Origin: CAKZSB01 sp964573105 | GTDB taxonomy: Bacteria > Pseudomonadota > Gammaproteobacteria > Granulosicoccales > Granulosicoccaceae | Length of the DNA stretch: 64,000 nt | Assembly: GCA_964573105.1 (NCBI GenBank) | Contig: CAZNIS010000026.1 | Coordinates: 1-64,000 of the forward strand | Reading direction: 5' to 3' | Part shown: in pieces, positions 42,730 to 51,302 of the stretch | Layout: every line of letters begins with the position of its first letter | Position numbering within the stretch: position 1 is the first letter of the stretch | The notes under the pieces: generated by a model | The model's input: only the letters and a program-made list of their open reading frames with translations | Database searches by the model: none | What the model was told of the DNA's origin: nothing | Program-made: the position numbers and the translations under genes

Positions 42730-43643
42730 TTGCCAGGCTTAGCGGCGCGCAGCAGCTCATCGGCGATATGTTGCTGCAATTTTTCATAGCTTTCGATGTC
42801 GCCAGTGGATTGTATCGAGGTTGCCACGCGGATGTAGGGCACATCGGACAGCGAGCTGAAGCGTTCTAAAACCCGGACCGGACTGTGCGTTGAGGCGACC
42901 AGTAGATTGACACCGTCGCGTTTTGCACTGATCGATGTTTTAGCAAGTCTGCCCGCCGACGGCGGCACACCGGGTACCGCTTCCAGTGCGCCAGTGCTGC
43001 TAAGGCCGTAGACCTGAAAAAAATAGCCAAAGTCTTTGTGGTACTCCATGAAGCTGAGCCCGCTAAGTGGTTCGAGCTGGGCACGAACATTTTCTTGAAG
43101 CTCCGCGAGGCGCGCAGACAATGTCTGAAAGTTCGCAAGGTAGGCATCGGCCCGGTCTGGCTGCAGCTCAATCAGGGTATCGAGCACGTTTTCGCCTGCC
43201 TGTAAAAAGTGCACCGGGCTCAGGTGATAGTGCGGGTTGCCATCGGGATGGACATCGCCCATCGATCGATCAACTGCGCCGGTTACGACATCGAGCGCCT
43301 CGATACCGGTACTGGCATCGCAATAGCCCCGTCCACCGGGTTGAACCTGGGCGTTGCCCGACTTTGACAACACCTTCGGAATCCATCCTATCTCCAGATC
43401 CAGACCGACAATGCACACCATATCGGCGTTCGATACCAGATGAATATATCTCGGCACCGCATCCACATAGTGGGGATCTTCGGTGCCGTTTAGCAGCGCG
43501 GTGACCGCCACATCATCACCACCGATCTGCTCGGCGAGCCAGGCGAGATCTGTGGTGGTGGTGACGACTTTCACTGGTGCCGCTATCGCCGCCCAGGCGC
43601 CAAAACAACCCAGTGCAAGCGCGAACAGCAGGAATCTTTTCAT
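42726..43643 (-). CDS. Metal ABC substrate-binding protein, ZnuA/TroA family
   Basis: A 305-residue cluster A-I binding protein with a Sec signal peptide (1-21). Predicted metal ligands are H58 (EDPHYVDAVP), H138 or H140 (NPHYHLSP) and H202 (MEYHKDF). The usual acidic fourth ligand region reads ASTHSP, where H253 may replace it. The histidine-rich acidic loop typical of ZnuA is absent, as in some accessory zinc-binding proteins and manganese-binding relatives, so specificity rests on context. The Zur-box-like site upstream favours zinc. It is encoded 17 bases after the barrel protein. Confidence 0.9.
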   Translation of the reverse strand: MKRFLLFALALGCFGAWAAIAAPVKVVTTTTDLAWLAEQIGGDDVAVTALLNGTEDPHYVDAVPRYIHLVSNADMVCIVGLDLEIGWIPKVLSKSGNAQVQPGGRGYCDASTGIEALDVVTGAVDRSMGDVHPDGNPHYHLSPVHFLQAGENVLDTLIELQPDRADAYLANFQTLSARLAELQENVRAQLEPLSGLSFMEYHKDFGYFFQVYGLSSTGALEAVPGVPPSAGRLAKTSISAKRDGVNLLVASTHSPVRVLERFSSLSDVPYIRVATSIQSTGDIESYEKLQQHIADELLRAAKPGN

Positions 43644-43660
43644 GTCCGGTCTCAGCGGAT

Positions 43661-44728
43661 TTAGAAAGTATGGGCCGGGTGCGCGCCCAGAATAAATATC
43701 GCCTGGAACTGCAGGAAGCGATCCCGGTCGACCGTACGACCGTTAACCGTGTCGCGCTGATCGTTGTAGGCGATTCTAAAGGTGGCGAATTCGCTCGAGC
43801 GGTAGGTGAGTGTTGGCACCCAGGCAAAGTTTAAATTGTCCTCGCTGCGGCCGAGTGCATCGCGCTGGCTCTGGACGGTGAATCCGTCGAGCCGAAGCCC
43901 GAGTTGCCAGCGCAGATTGAACCCGTATTGGGCATAGAGATAGCCGCCCAGCGAGCGCTCAGTGCCACCCGGATCACGAGTCTCCTCGCGGTACCAGGTT
44001 TCCGATTGAAGCAGATATTTCAGGGTTCTCGCCTCGCGCCGCTTGGCCACGAAGTCCAGGCCCAGAATTTGAGTTTCAGTGTTCTCGAACGAAGTTCGGC
44101 CAACATAGTTGAAGCCAAGTTCAGCATCTCCCAGTGTGCCGACAGCAAATGATGTCGCCAGTCGTGAATAGTGGGTGGGTATGTCTGGTTTCGCACCTTC
44201 GTTGTGCGTGTGCCCGAATGTCCAGCCCGAGGTGGCGCCCAGTGTCAGTTCGACAAATCGCGACGTCGGCAACAGATAGCTGATCTCAACACCGGTATCG
44301 ATGATGCCCTCGTCATCGAAAAAGCGTGTGTGCACCTCCGGCGCTGCTACGAATGGCCAGTCGTGTTGGTGAAAGCGTTGCAGGCGCCCAAACGCCGGAA
44401 ACATTTGCCCAATGCGAAATCGACCGCGTGGAATGATCTTGCTCGACCCGATCCACAGCTCGTGGGTCTCGAAAAAAAGCTCACCGCGCTCATCGTGTGC
44501 AGTGGCACTCGCGACCGCGTCGAACTTGTGATCCACAGGTGCGTAGAACATCAGCTCGAACGCCCGGGGTGACAATCGCTCCAGTGCATTCGAATCGTCA
44601 GACAATCCCCGTTCGGCAACGAGGTCGCCAGCCACCGAGATCTGCAGACCGGTGGCATCGATGGCTGACGCTGTGGTTGAGAACGCCGCCAGCAGCAATA
44701 ATGCTGCGGCGCCAGATCGCGCGGGCAC
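43661..44728 (-). CDS. Outer-membrane beta-barrel (porin-like) protein
   Basis: A 355-residue protein starting at GTG 44728, with a signal peptide (residues 1-22, AAFSTTASAID) and then alternating amphipathic strands throughout. It ends with an aromatic-terminated strand (RFLQFQAIFILGAHPAHTF), typical of outer-membrane barrels recognised by BAM. The sequence HELWIGSSKIIPRGRFRIGQMFPAFGRLQRFHQHDWPF resembles phosphate-selective-porin-like folds. No TonB box or plug is evident, so it is a passive channel rather than a TonB-dependent receptor. It sits between a lipoprotein and ZnuA, five bases after the lipoprotein stop, implying a channel for zinc or a zinc complex. Confidence 0.78.
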   Translation of the reverse strand: MPARSGAAALLLLAAFSTTASAIDATGLQISVAGDLVAERGLSDDSNALERLSPRAFELMFYAPVDHKFDAVASATAHDERGELFFETHELWIGSSKIIPRGRFRIGQMFPAFGRLQRFHQHDWPFVAAPEVHTRFFDDEGIIDTGVEISYLLPTSRFVELTLGATSGWTFGHTHNEGAKPDIPTHYSRLATSFAVGTLGDAELGFNYVGRTSFENTETQILGLDFVAKRREARTLKYLLQSETWYREETRDPGGTERSLGGYLYAQYGFNLRWQLGLRLDGFTVQSQRDALGRSEDNLNFAWVPTLTYRSSEFATFRIAYNDQRDTVNGRTVDRDRFLQFQAIFILGAHPAHTF

Positions 44729-44733
44729 TTGAC

Positions 44734-45360
44734 TCAGTCTTCGAACCGGTCTTCGCTGGCTGCGGCAGAGCTAATCTCGGCACCATCCAGTGTGATACCC
44801 CAGAACGCGCCTGCGCCCTGTCCGGTGACGGAGCCTGTGTCCTCGCTGTTCTCAAGCGTTGTCGTATCGGAGAAAAGCGTTTCGCCCTCAGGCCAGATCA
44901 GCACGTGCGTGGGATTCTCATCGTTGTGAACGTCCATCAAAATATTGATCGTCTGATCGGCGGCCACGTTGGTGAAAGCACTTGAGATATCAGTGCCGTC
45001 TACGGTTACCTCGAGGCTTGTGGGGGTATTTTCCGGTCGGCTGACGACCAGGTCGATACCGTCGGCCAATTGATCATCGCTGTAGGCGTGGATAGTGAAA
45101 CTCTCGCCAGCGTCCAGCAGCGCTCCCACTTGAAAGTGACGGCCGCTGTCGACGGCGCCGAGGGATGCGGTGAAGATGATACTGCCGACACCGCTGACAC
45201 TGTCGTCGCCAGTAGTGAGCGTCGTCTCGCCGCTGAACACGGTGTTCGCTTCAATCGCAGATGTTGCTGGAGTGTCGTTACTGCTGTCGCTGCCACAGGC
45301 AACCAGCGCGAGCGCCGAGGCCACAATCGCGCCGCGTGTCAATGTTGCGTTAACTTTCAT
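44734..45360 (-). CDS. Uncharacterised lipoprotein, first gene of the Znu-like operon
   Basis: A 208-residue protein with a lipoprotein signal peptide and lipobox LVAC (residues 19-22, then GSDSS). The mature chain is acidic and rich in Asp, Ser and Thr with a beta-sandwich-like pattern (FTIHAYSDDQLADGIDLVVS and TINILMDVHNDENPTHVLIW). I do not recognise the family. Scattered acidic residues and histidines could bind metal. Its place as first gene after a Zur-box-like palindrome, ahead of the barrel and ZnuACB genes, suggests a periplasmic or outer-membrane metal-capture role. Confidence 0.8.
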   Translation of the reverse strand: MKVNATLTRGAIVASALALVACGSDSSNDTPATSAIEANTVFSGETTLTTGDDSVSGVGSIIFTASLGAVDSGRHFQVGALLDAGESFTIHAYSDDQLADGIDLVVSRPENTPTSLEVTVDGTDISSAFTNVAADQTINILMDVHNDENPTHVLIWPEGETLFSDTTTLENSEDTGSVTGQGAGAFWGITLDGAEISSAAASEDRFED

Positions 45361-45443
45361 CAGTTTATCTCTACTGGTTAAATTGAGTGCCCGCCACGGG
45401 GCCTAATGGGACGCTTGCAAAACTGGTCACATGATGGAATTGA

Positions 45444-45455
45444 ATGTTATAACAT
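45444..45455. promoter_or_regulatory. Zur-box-like palindrome 1
   Basis: The perfect 12-base palindrome ATGTTATAACAT. The gammaproteobacterial Zur consensus is built on TGTTATA-N-TATAACA. The site lies 84 bases upstream of the lipoprotein start and in the shared region with the divergent Nik/Opp-type operon. It is shorter than the full two-fold consensus, so strength is uncertain. Confidence 0.55.
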
Positions 45456-45535
45456 ATCGCACATGCAAACACATGGCATCACGGTTCTATGCGTGTGCCC
45501 GCCAGGCTTGTATACTCGCGAAAAGCTGCTGTTGT

Positions 45536-45550
45536 TGTTATGTTGTAACG
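45536..45550. promoter_or_regulatory. Zur-box-like palindrome 2
   Basis: TGTTATGTTGTAACG matches the 15-base core TGTTATANTATAACA at 11 or more of the 14 defined positions. It lies 112 bases upstream of the ABC substrate-binding-protein ATG at 45662, where a repressor could block that promoter. Together with site 1 it suggests joint control of both divergent operons. Confidence 0.5.
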
Positions 45551-45661
45551 TAGCAGATAGGTTGTCAGGCAGTGCGCTGGCATTGCTGTAATCGTTTCTT
45601 TACAGCGGTATCGCTGTGTGTGATCTCCAGTTCATTTAAACGTTAACCAGGGAAATTTTTC

Positions 45662-47194
45662 ATGTCTGTTTTCACGCGGTTCGCCACTGTATTTGCCAGT
45701 GTCGCGATGCTTGCGCTTGGCACTATGCCGGCAGTAACACAAGCCAAAAGCCTTACTATCGCCACCACCTGGGGGCCTTCAGATGAAGTGCCCGATCCAC
45801 GCGCCGGTTACAACGGCTGGTTGTCGAACCAGACTGGGGTAACCGAAACGCTGATGGGTATCGATTACGACCTGAACCTTTATCCGCGCCTCGCCGAGGG
45901 CATCGAACAGTCCGCCCCGACCCAATGGCGCGTGACGCTGCGCGAAGGCCTGGCGTTTCACGACGGTACACCGGTAACGGCACAGGCAGTGGTCGATTCC
46001 ATCGCAGCGATTCTTGAGGAGGGCAATGCTGGGCACAACGCACGCGTAGCGAAGCTGCTTGATCTGGCCGGCATGTCCGCCGATGGCGACTCGGTAGTCT
46101 TGTTTGACACCAACAGCCCCAATGCAGCGTTCCCGTGGACCTTGTCCGAACCTGGCATCGCGGTACTCGGCGCTGCGTCTGACGAATTCCCGATCAACGC
46201 AACCGGCCCGTACATCTTCAAAGAGGCGGTGCCCAAACAGTTGTACCGCGCCGAAGCCAACGCCAACTACCGTGAAGGCGCCCCGGGTCTTAGCGAAGTG
46301 AAGGTTACGATTGCCGGTGATCCGGCGTCTGCGGCGCTTGCCTTCGAAGCCGGTGAGGTGGATATGGTGATCAACTACCCGGAAGCCGATTTCGAACGCA
46401 TCAAGAGCACCGGCGCGCAGGGATTCTCGGCGCCGACCGCTCGCCTGTACTTTTATACGGTTAATGCGGCCAATGGACCGCTGGCCAACCCGCTGATTCG
46501 CCGCGCGGTATCCCTGGCGATTGACCGGCAGGGTATCGTCGACGCGGCACTGTCTGGTGTGGGTGGCGTACCCGCCGGCACCATCTACCCCGATGGCAAG
46601 GGCTGGGCGGCCGATATCAAGGCCACCTATGACGCAGGGCAGGCTGAAGAGTTGCTGGCTGAAGCTGGCGCGGTCAAAGAGGGTGGGCGCTGGATGCTCG
46701 ATGGCGCACCGCTTGAGATCGACATCGTAACCTACTCAGGACGTGCTGCTCTGCCGCCGACAGCGGAATTGACGCAGGCATTTTTGCAGGCCATCGGTGT
46801 TAAAGCGAACGTCAGCGTTGGTGAATATGGTGCGAGCAACGATGCGATTGCCGACGGATCGGCGGATCTCTTTCTGCAAGCCTGGGTCACTACGCCACAG
46901 GGCGATCCGGGCGCTGTGCTCGAAGCCCTGCTAAAGTCCGACGGCGGCTCGAACAGCGGCAAGTACAACAATCCAGAACTCGATAGTCTGCTGGAACAGG
47001 GCCGCACAACCTTCGAACAGGCCGAGCGCAAGAAGATCTACGATCGGGTACAGGAGATCGTCGCGGCGGATGCGGCAATGATCCCGGTTTTCCACGTCAG
47101 TCAGGTGATGGTTGGACGCGCCGACCTTGAGAACTACGCCGTTCATCCCACCGAAACCTACTGGGTTACCCACAAGACCACACTGTCTGAGTGA
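45662..47194 (+). CDS. Nik/Opp-type ABC substrate-binding protein (candidate metallophore binder)
   Basis: A 510-residue SBP_bac_5 protein with a Sec signal peptide (1-28, ending TQAKS). Family segments are WRVTLREGLAFHDGTPVTAQAVVDSI, FPINATGPYIFKEAVPKQLYRAEANANY and NPLIRRAVSLAIDRQGIVDAAL. SBPs of this family bind peptides, nickel or nicotianamine-like opine metallophores such as staphylopine. Because the operon carries a Zur-box-like site and ends next to a zur-type gene, a zinc-chelate ligand is the best inference. The ATPase gene overlaps its stop by four bases (GTGA). Confidence 0.9.
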   Translation: MSVFTRFATVFASVAMLALGTMPAVTQAKSLTIATTWGPSDEVPDPRAGYNGWLSNQTGVTETLMGIDYDLNLYPRLAEGIEQSAPTQWRVTLREGLAFHDGTPVTAQAVVDSIAAILEEGNAGHNARVAKLLDLAGMSADGDSVVLFDTNSPNAAFPWTLSEPGIAVLGAASDEFPINATGPYIFKEAVPKQLYRAEANANYREGAPGLSEVKVTIAGDPASAALAFEAGEVDMVINYPEADFERIKSTGAQGFSAPTARLYFYTVNAANGPLANPLIRRAVSLAIDRQGIVDAALSGVGGVPAGTIYPDGKGWAADIKATYDAGQAEELLAEAGAVKEGGRWMLDGAPLEIDIVTYSGRAALPPTAELTQAFLQAIGVKANVSVGEYGASNDAIADGSADLFLQAWVTTPQGDPGAVLEALLKSDGGSNSGKYNNPELDSLLEQGRTTFEQAERKKIYDRVQEIVAADAAMIPVFHVSQVMVGRADLENYAVHPTETYWVTHKTTLSE

Positions 47195-47874
47195 CCTTAA
47201 GTGTCTCCGGCCTGAGTGCGGTGCGCTCGGGCCGGACCATTCTTCATCCCACCTCACTGGAAATTGACGCCGGCCAGCGGATAGGACTGGTTGGTGCGTC
47301 CGGTTCCGGCAAGTCGACACTGGGACACGCGCTGGTTGATGACCTGCGCCAACGCGGTGTCGGTGTCGCGCACGTACCGCAGAGCCCCGACGAGGCGCTC
47401 GATCCACTGCGCAGCATGGGCTTTCAGTGGCGCGAGGCCGAGCGCGCACTTGGCCTTGGCGCTGATGACGAACGGCGACAGCGGTTGTTGTCTGCCCTTG
47501 GCATCGCCGGTGGAGATCTGCGCAGGCGCCCGTGGTGCTGGAGTCGCGGCATGCAACAGCGCTTCGTCATCGCGATGGCGCTGATCGGCACGCCTGAATT
47601 GTTAGTGCTCGATGAGCCGACATCGGCGCTGGATCCGATCGTCGCGGCTGATAGCATGAAGCTACTTGACTCCATCCTTGCGAACGGCAGCACGGCGATG
47701 CTTCTCATTACCCACGATCTTGGCCTGGCAGCACGGCGCGTAACGCGACTGATGGTGATGGATGACGGGCGAATCGTTGAAGATGCCCCCACTGGCGAAT
47801 TGCTGGAACACCCCAAAAGCCAGGCGGCAAAAAATCTCTCCCAACATCGCAGCTGGCTTTCATTATCGTGCTGA
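47191..47874 (+). CDS. ABC transporter ATPase, NikD/CntD-like
   Basis: A 227-residue ATPase starting at GTG 47191. Walker A is GASGSGKSTLG and Walker B LLVLDEPTSALDP. The signature motif is degenerate: SRGMQQR where LSGGMQQR is expected. It is shorter than OppD and lacks the C-terminal cysteine segment, matching NikD-size proteins. It is translationally coupled on both sides. It pairs with the next ATPase to drive import. Confidence 0.9.
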   Translation: MTLSVSGLSAVRSGRTILHPTSLEIDAGQRIGLVGASGSGKSTLGHALVDDLRQRGVGVAHVPQSPDEALDPLRSMGFQWREAERALGLGADDERRQRLLSALGIAGGDLRRRPWCWSRGMQQRFVIAMALIGTPELLVLDEPTSALDPIVAADSMKLLDSILANGSTAMLLITHDLGLAARRVTRLMVMDDGRIVEDAPTGELLEHPKSQAAKNLSQHRSWLSLSC

Positions 47875-48587
47875 GCGTCGATGCGATTTGCGTTAAACGA
47901 GATCAGGCACTAGTGCTCGATGACGTCTCACTGAATCTGGCTGCGGGCGCAAGTCTTGCGGTGGTCGGCGAGAGCGGCGCCGGCAAGTCCACGTTGATCG
48001 CAGCGATTCTGGGTCTGGTAAAGCTTGCCGCCGGCAGCGTCAGCTGGCAGGGCGCTGCAGTTAAAAATTGTCGTCCGGCGCTGGTGATGCAGGAGCCGCG
48101 GGCGGCCTTTAACCCAGCGCTGCGACTGCGCCGGTCCGTGCTGGAGCCCTTCATTGCAACGGGCTCTAAACCCGAGCCCGGCAAGCTTGAGTCACTATGC
48201 GACCGGCTGGACCTGTCGAGCGAGTTGCTGGAGCGGCGACCGGCTGAAATCTCGATCGGTCAGGCGCAGCGTGTGGGCATCCTGCGGGCCATTATCGCCG
48301 CCCCGGCGCTGATTCTGTTTGACGAGCCCTTGTCGGCGCTGGACGCAGTGAACCAGAAACTCACGGCACGCTTGATCACAGAATTACAACAGGAACACGG
48401 CTTTGCCGCGTTAATCGTCACCCACGATCTCGGCTTTGCCGCAGCATTCGCCGATGAAATCGCCGTGCTTCGCGCCGGACGGCTGCTGGAGCAATCAGTC
48501 GCTGCCGACTTTATCGCAGCACCGGGCAGTGACTATGGGCGAAAACTGCGCGATGCGGCGGTCGCACTGGGCGCGCTGGACCAATGA
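47868..48587 (+). CDS. ABC transporter ATPase, NikE/CntF-like
   Basis: A 239-residue ATPase starting at GTG 47868, overlapping the previous gene by seven bases. Walker A is GESGAGKSTLI and Walker B LILFDEPLSALD. The signature reads ISIGQAQRVGI, so its first Gly is replaced by Ile compared with LSGGQ. With the previous gene, both members of the ATPase pair have altered signatures. The stop overlaps the permease start by four bases. Confidence 0.9.
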   Translation: MLSVDAICVKRDQALVLDDVSLNLAAGASLAVVGESGAGKSTLIAAILGLVKLAAGSVSWQGAAVKNCRPALVMQEPRAAFNPALRLRRSVLEPFIATGSKPEPGKLESLCDRLDLSSELLERRPAEISIGQAQRVGILRAIIAAPALILFDEPLSALDAVNQKLTARLITELQQEHGFAALIVTHDLGFAAAFADEIAVLRAGRLLEQSVAADFIAAPGSDYGRKLRDAAVALGALDQ

Positions 48588-49522
48588 GCTGGATTGTCAT
48601 CGGGCTGTTGGCCCGCGCTGCGTTTGTGCTCAGTGGTGCCGCTCTGGCAACCTTCTCACTGCTGTGGTTTGCCCCTGGCGATCCGGCGCTTGCGATTGCA
48701 ATGGCGCGCTACGATTCCATTGTGCCGAGCGATGTCGTCGATATTGTGCGCGCCGAGGCGGGTCTCGACGCCGGTTTTTGGGCGGCCTTCAAGGGTTGGC
48801 TCGGACCATTGCTGGTGGGAGATTTCGGTCGATCCTCTGTCAACGGTCGCGCGGTGTTGCCCGATCTTTTAACCGCCGCGAGCTACACATTTCCGCTGGC
48901 ACTGGCTGGCCTTGCGATCGGCATTGCCATCGCAGTGCCGCTGGCGATCATTGCCGCTCGCCACCCGGGTAGTGTGGTGGATCGATTGGCAGTCGCGCTG
49001 GCATCGCTGGCGGCGGCGATCCCGACTTACTGGCTTGGTCTGCTGTTAATTCTATTGTTTGCGGTCAAATTGTCCTGGCTGCCGGCGATGGGCGCGCGTA
49101 CGCCGGCACACGCGGTGTTGCCGGCGCTGACACTAGGTCTCGCGGTGGCCGCCGCACTCACGCGTATTATTCGATCCGGCATCCTCGAGGCGCGAGCGCA
49201 GCCTTTCTTGCCGGCGATTCGGCGGCGAGGGGTAGCGGAGTCTCGTGTGTCGCGCGATCACGTTGCGCTGCATGCGGCAATCCCGGTGATCACCGTCATC
49301 GGTCTGGAGCTCGCGTTTTTGCTGGAGGGCACGGTCATGGTCGAAGTGATATTCGCGCGCCCGGGCCTTGGAAGTTTTCTCGTCGATGCGATCGAGGAAC
49401 GCGACTTTCCGAAAGTTCAGGCCGTGGTGCTGTTTGCCGCGGCACTGTTTGTCGTGGTCAATCTGCTCATTGATCTGATCTATCGATTGATCGACCCGCG
49501 CATCGGGGCGTCAGATGCGTAG
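48584..49522 (+). CDS. ABC transporter permease, NikB/OppB-like
   Basis: A 312-residue permease. The first helix, followed by FAPGDPALAIA (equivalent of the OppB PGDPA), and the C-terminal MVEVIFARPGLGSFLVDAIEERDFPKVQ identify the OppB/NikB type. About six helices are present. ATGA overlap with the preceding ATPase; the next permease overlaps its end by eight bases. Confidence 0.92.
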   Translation: MSWIVIGLLARAAFVLSGAALATFSLLWFAPGDPALAIAMARYDSIVPSDVVDIVRAEAGLDAGFWAAFKGWLGPLLVGDFGRSSVNGRAVLPDLLTAASYTFPLALAGLAIGIAIAVPLAIIAARHPGSVVDRLAVALASLAAAIPTYWLGLLLILLFAVKLSWLPAMGARTPAHAVLPALTLGLAVAAALTRIIRSGILEARAQPFLPAIRRRGVAESRVSRDHVALHAAIPVITVIGLELAFLLEGTVMVEVIFARPGLGSFLVDAIEERDFPKVQAVVLFAAALFVVVNLLIDLIYRLIDPRIGASDA

Positions 49523-50303
49523 TGTGCTGGTGCTGTTCATCGTCTTTGTGGCACTGGCGGTTGGCGGCCCAATGCTGGCACCGTTTGACCCTACTGCGAT
49601 CAACATCCCCGAACGGCTGAGTCCACCCGGTTCGCAGTGGCTGTTGGGCACCGATGCGCTCGGGCGCGATATCTTCTCGCGTCTGCTGCACGGTGCGCGC
49701 TGGTCGCTTGGGCTTGCGTTTCTGATCTCGGTGATCGGTCTGGTCATCGGTACCGTTATAGGCCTGATCGCGGCGATGGGCGGCCGCATCGCCGACTGGC
49801 TGGTGATGCGAACCACCGATACGTTTCTCGCGTTTCCGGAACTGGTGGCGGCCGTGGTCATTGCAGGATTGCTCGGCGCCGGCACCGGCAGTTTGATTTT
49901 TGCGCTCAGCGTAACGGGCTGGATGCGCTACACGCGGGTGGCGCGTGGCATCGGTCTGTCGCTGCAGACGCGCGGCTACGTGGTGCAGGCGCGGCTGGCC
50001 GGTTTGTCCGGTTTCTACATCGCACGCTGGCACTATTTGCCGGCGCTGTTGCCGTCGCTAACCGTGGTCTGGACCGGCATGTTCGCGCGCGCCATTCTGG
50101 GGATTTCCGCACTTGGGTTTCTCGGTTTTGGCGTGCAGCCGCCGATGCCGGAGTGGGGCACGATGCTGCTGGATGCGAGAATCCACATGCGCTCCACACC
50201 GCTGCAGATGATCTGGCCAGGTATCGCCGTGGTGGTGTGTGTGCTGGCGATTAATCTCGCCGGCGATGCGCTGCGAGATTCACTGGCACGAGACCATAAA
50301 TGA
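49515..50303 (+). CDS. ABC transporter permease, NikC/OppC-like
   Basis: A 262-residue permease with the OppC hallmark QWLLGTDALGRDIFSRLLHGAR after the first helix and a coupling loop near VQARLAGLSGFYIARWHYLPALLP. It completes the five-gene importer SBP-ATPase-ATPase-permease-permease. The order, with ATPases before permeases, differs from the usual Nik/Opp order. A hairpin follows the stop codon at 50310-50339, ahead of the zur-type gene. Confidence 0.92.
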   Translation: MRSVLVLFIVFVALAVGGPMLAPFDPTAINIPERLSPPGSQWLLGTDALGRDIFSRLLHGARWSLGLAFLISVIGLVIGTVIGLIAAMGGRIADWLVMRTTDTFLAFPELVAAVVIAGLLGAGTGSLIFALSVTGWMRYTRVARGIGLSLQTRGYVVQARLAGLSGFYIARWHYLPALLPSLTVVWTGMFARAILGISALGFLGFGVQPPMPEWGTMLLDARIHMRSTPLQMIWPGIAVVVCVLAINLAGDALRDSLARDHK

Positions 50304-50309
50304 GCGACA

Positions 50310-50339
50310 GCCGCCATGCGCTGCAGCGACAATGGCGGC
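50310..50339 (+). terminator. hairpin after the Nik/Opp-type operon
   Basis: GCCGCCAT at 50310-50317 pairs with ATGGCGGC at 50332-50339 around a 14-base loop that itself contains GCTGCAGC. It begins seven bases after the permease stop. Without a T tract it is only a candidate attenuator or terminator between the transporter and the zur-type gene. Confidence 0.4.
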
Positions 50340-50498
50340 GCGATAAAGGCGTCGACAATCGCAGTGTAGGGTCGAATAGTGCATACTTACCGTCAAAGGG
50401 AAACCGTCAGGCGCTGACGATTGCGGTTCACCCGAAAGCGGACAACATTGACGCTGCGTCCTGACTATCGGGCCTGGCAAGACACAAGGTTCTCTCCA

Positions 50499-50954
50499 TT
50501 GGCAAGTGTGCGGAAAATCCTGGAACATGCCGAATCGCAGTGCCTCAATCAAGGCGCTCGGCTCACCGATAAACGAAAAGCCGTACTGACGGGTCTGTTG
50601 CAATCAGAGCGGGCGCTGTCGGCCTACGAGCTGATTGACTACTGTAGAGACCAGTTGGGTGAGAAACTGCCTCCTATGTCGATTTATCGCATTCTAGAGT
50701 TTCTCGAAGCACAGCAGCTTGTGCACAAGCTAAAACTGGCCAATCGATTTGTCGCCTGTACGCATATAACCTGCGATCACCGGCATGAGGTACCACAGTT
50801 TCTTGTGTGTACAAACTGTTTTCGAGTCGCCGAAACCAGTCTTAGTAAATCCACCCTCGGCACCATCAAGCGCAACGTGAAAGAAGTTGGCTTTGAGTTG
50901 GTCAGCCCGCAGCTTGAAATCAATTGTCTGTGTGGAGACTGCAGCTCGCAGTGA
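50499..50954 (+). CDS. zur: Fur-family regulator, Zur-like
   Basis: A Fur-family metalloregulator of about 151 residues. The winged-helix part includes ARLTDKRKAVLTGLLQSERALSAYELIDY and PPMSIYRILEFLEAQQLVHKL. Metal sites are suggested by FVACTHITCDHRHEVPQFLVCTNC and CLCGDC, the latter forming with CxxC the structural zinc site. The sequence pattern is closer to Zur than Fur. No ATG is available. TTG at 50499 is preferred because AAGG lies upstream and the resulting length fits the family; TTG 50421 or 50448 would add an unrelated leader. It probably represses the divergent zinc-import operons upstream when zinc is sufficient. Confidence 0.85.
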   Translation: MASVRKILEHAESQCLNQGARLTDKRKAVLTGLLQSERALSAYELIDYCRDQLGEKLPPMSIYRILEFLEAQQLVHKLKLANRFVACTHITCDHRHEVPQFLVCTNCFRVAETSLSKSTLGTIKRNVKEVGFELVSPQLEINCLCGDCSSQ

Positions 50955-51302
50955 TCGCAGGTGCCTACTAAAAGGTGCCACCAAAGTGCTGCGTTAAGAC
51001 AGGCTAGTCAAAGTTGCCGTAGTATTGCACTGACTTTTCACAGTAACTGGCATTGATCGCCGGCCAAACCGGCCTTATTACCTTTTTTGTGAACGAACAA
51101 CAGCGCACACTAGGGTAGCCTGGGTCAGTGGATGCCGCAGTGAATTCACCAGCTCGCTTGTGGCGTGTTTGTACCTGTCTCTGCAAAATCTGTCGTAATT
51201 ACCAAATCAGGATACGCAAATACGGGTAGGCTGTATCGGGTGTGTGGAATCCAGGTTCACGGGAGTGTCATTGTAGGGGTGAACTGTCGACAATAAGGGA
51301 TT
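50955..51302. other. Intergenic region, 348 bp
   Basis: Between the zur-type gene and the large kinase gene. It contains a weak terminator candidate (51059-51088, listed separately) and the leader of the kinase gene, which ends with AAGGGATT directly before its ATG. No gene is supported here. Confidence 0.45.
51059..51088 (+). terminator. weak intrinsic-terminator candidate after zur
   Basis: GCCGG (51059-51063) pairs with CCGGC (51069-51073), and a run of six T follows at 51083-51088. The stem is short and the T run is about ten bases from the stem, so confidence is low. Confidence 0.35.
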
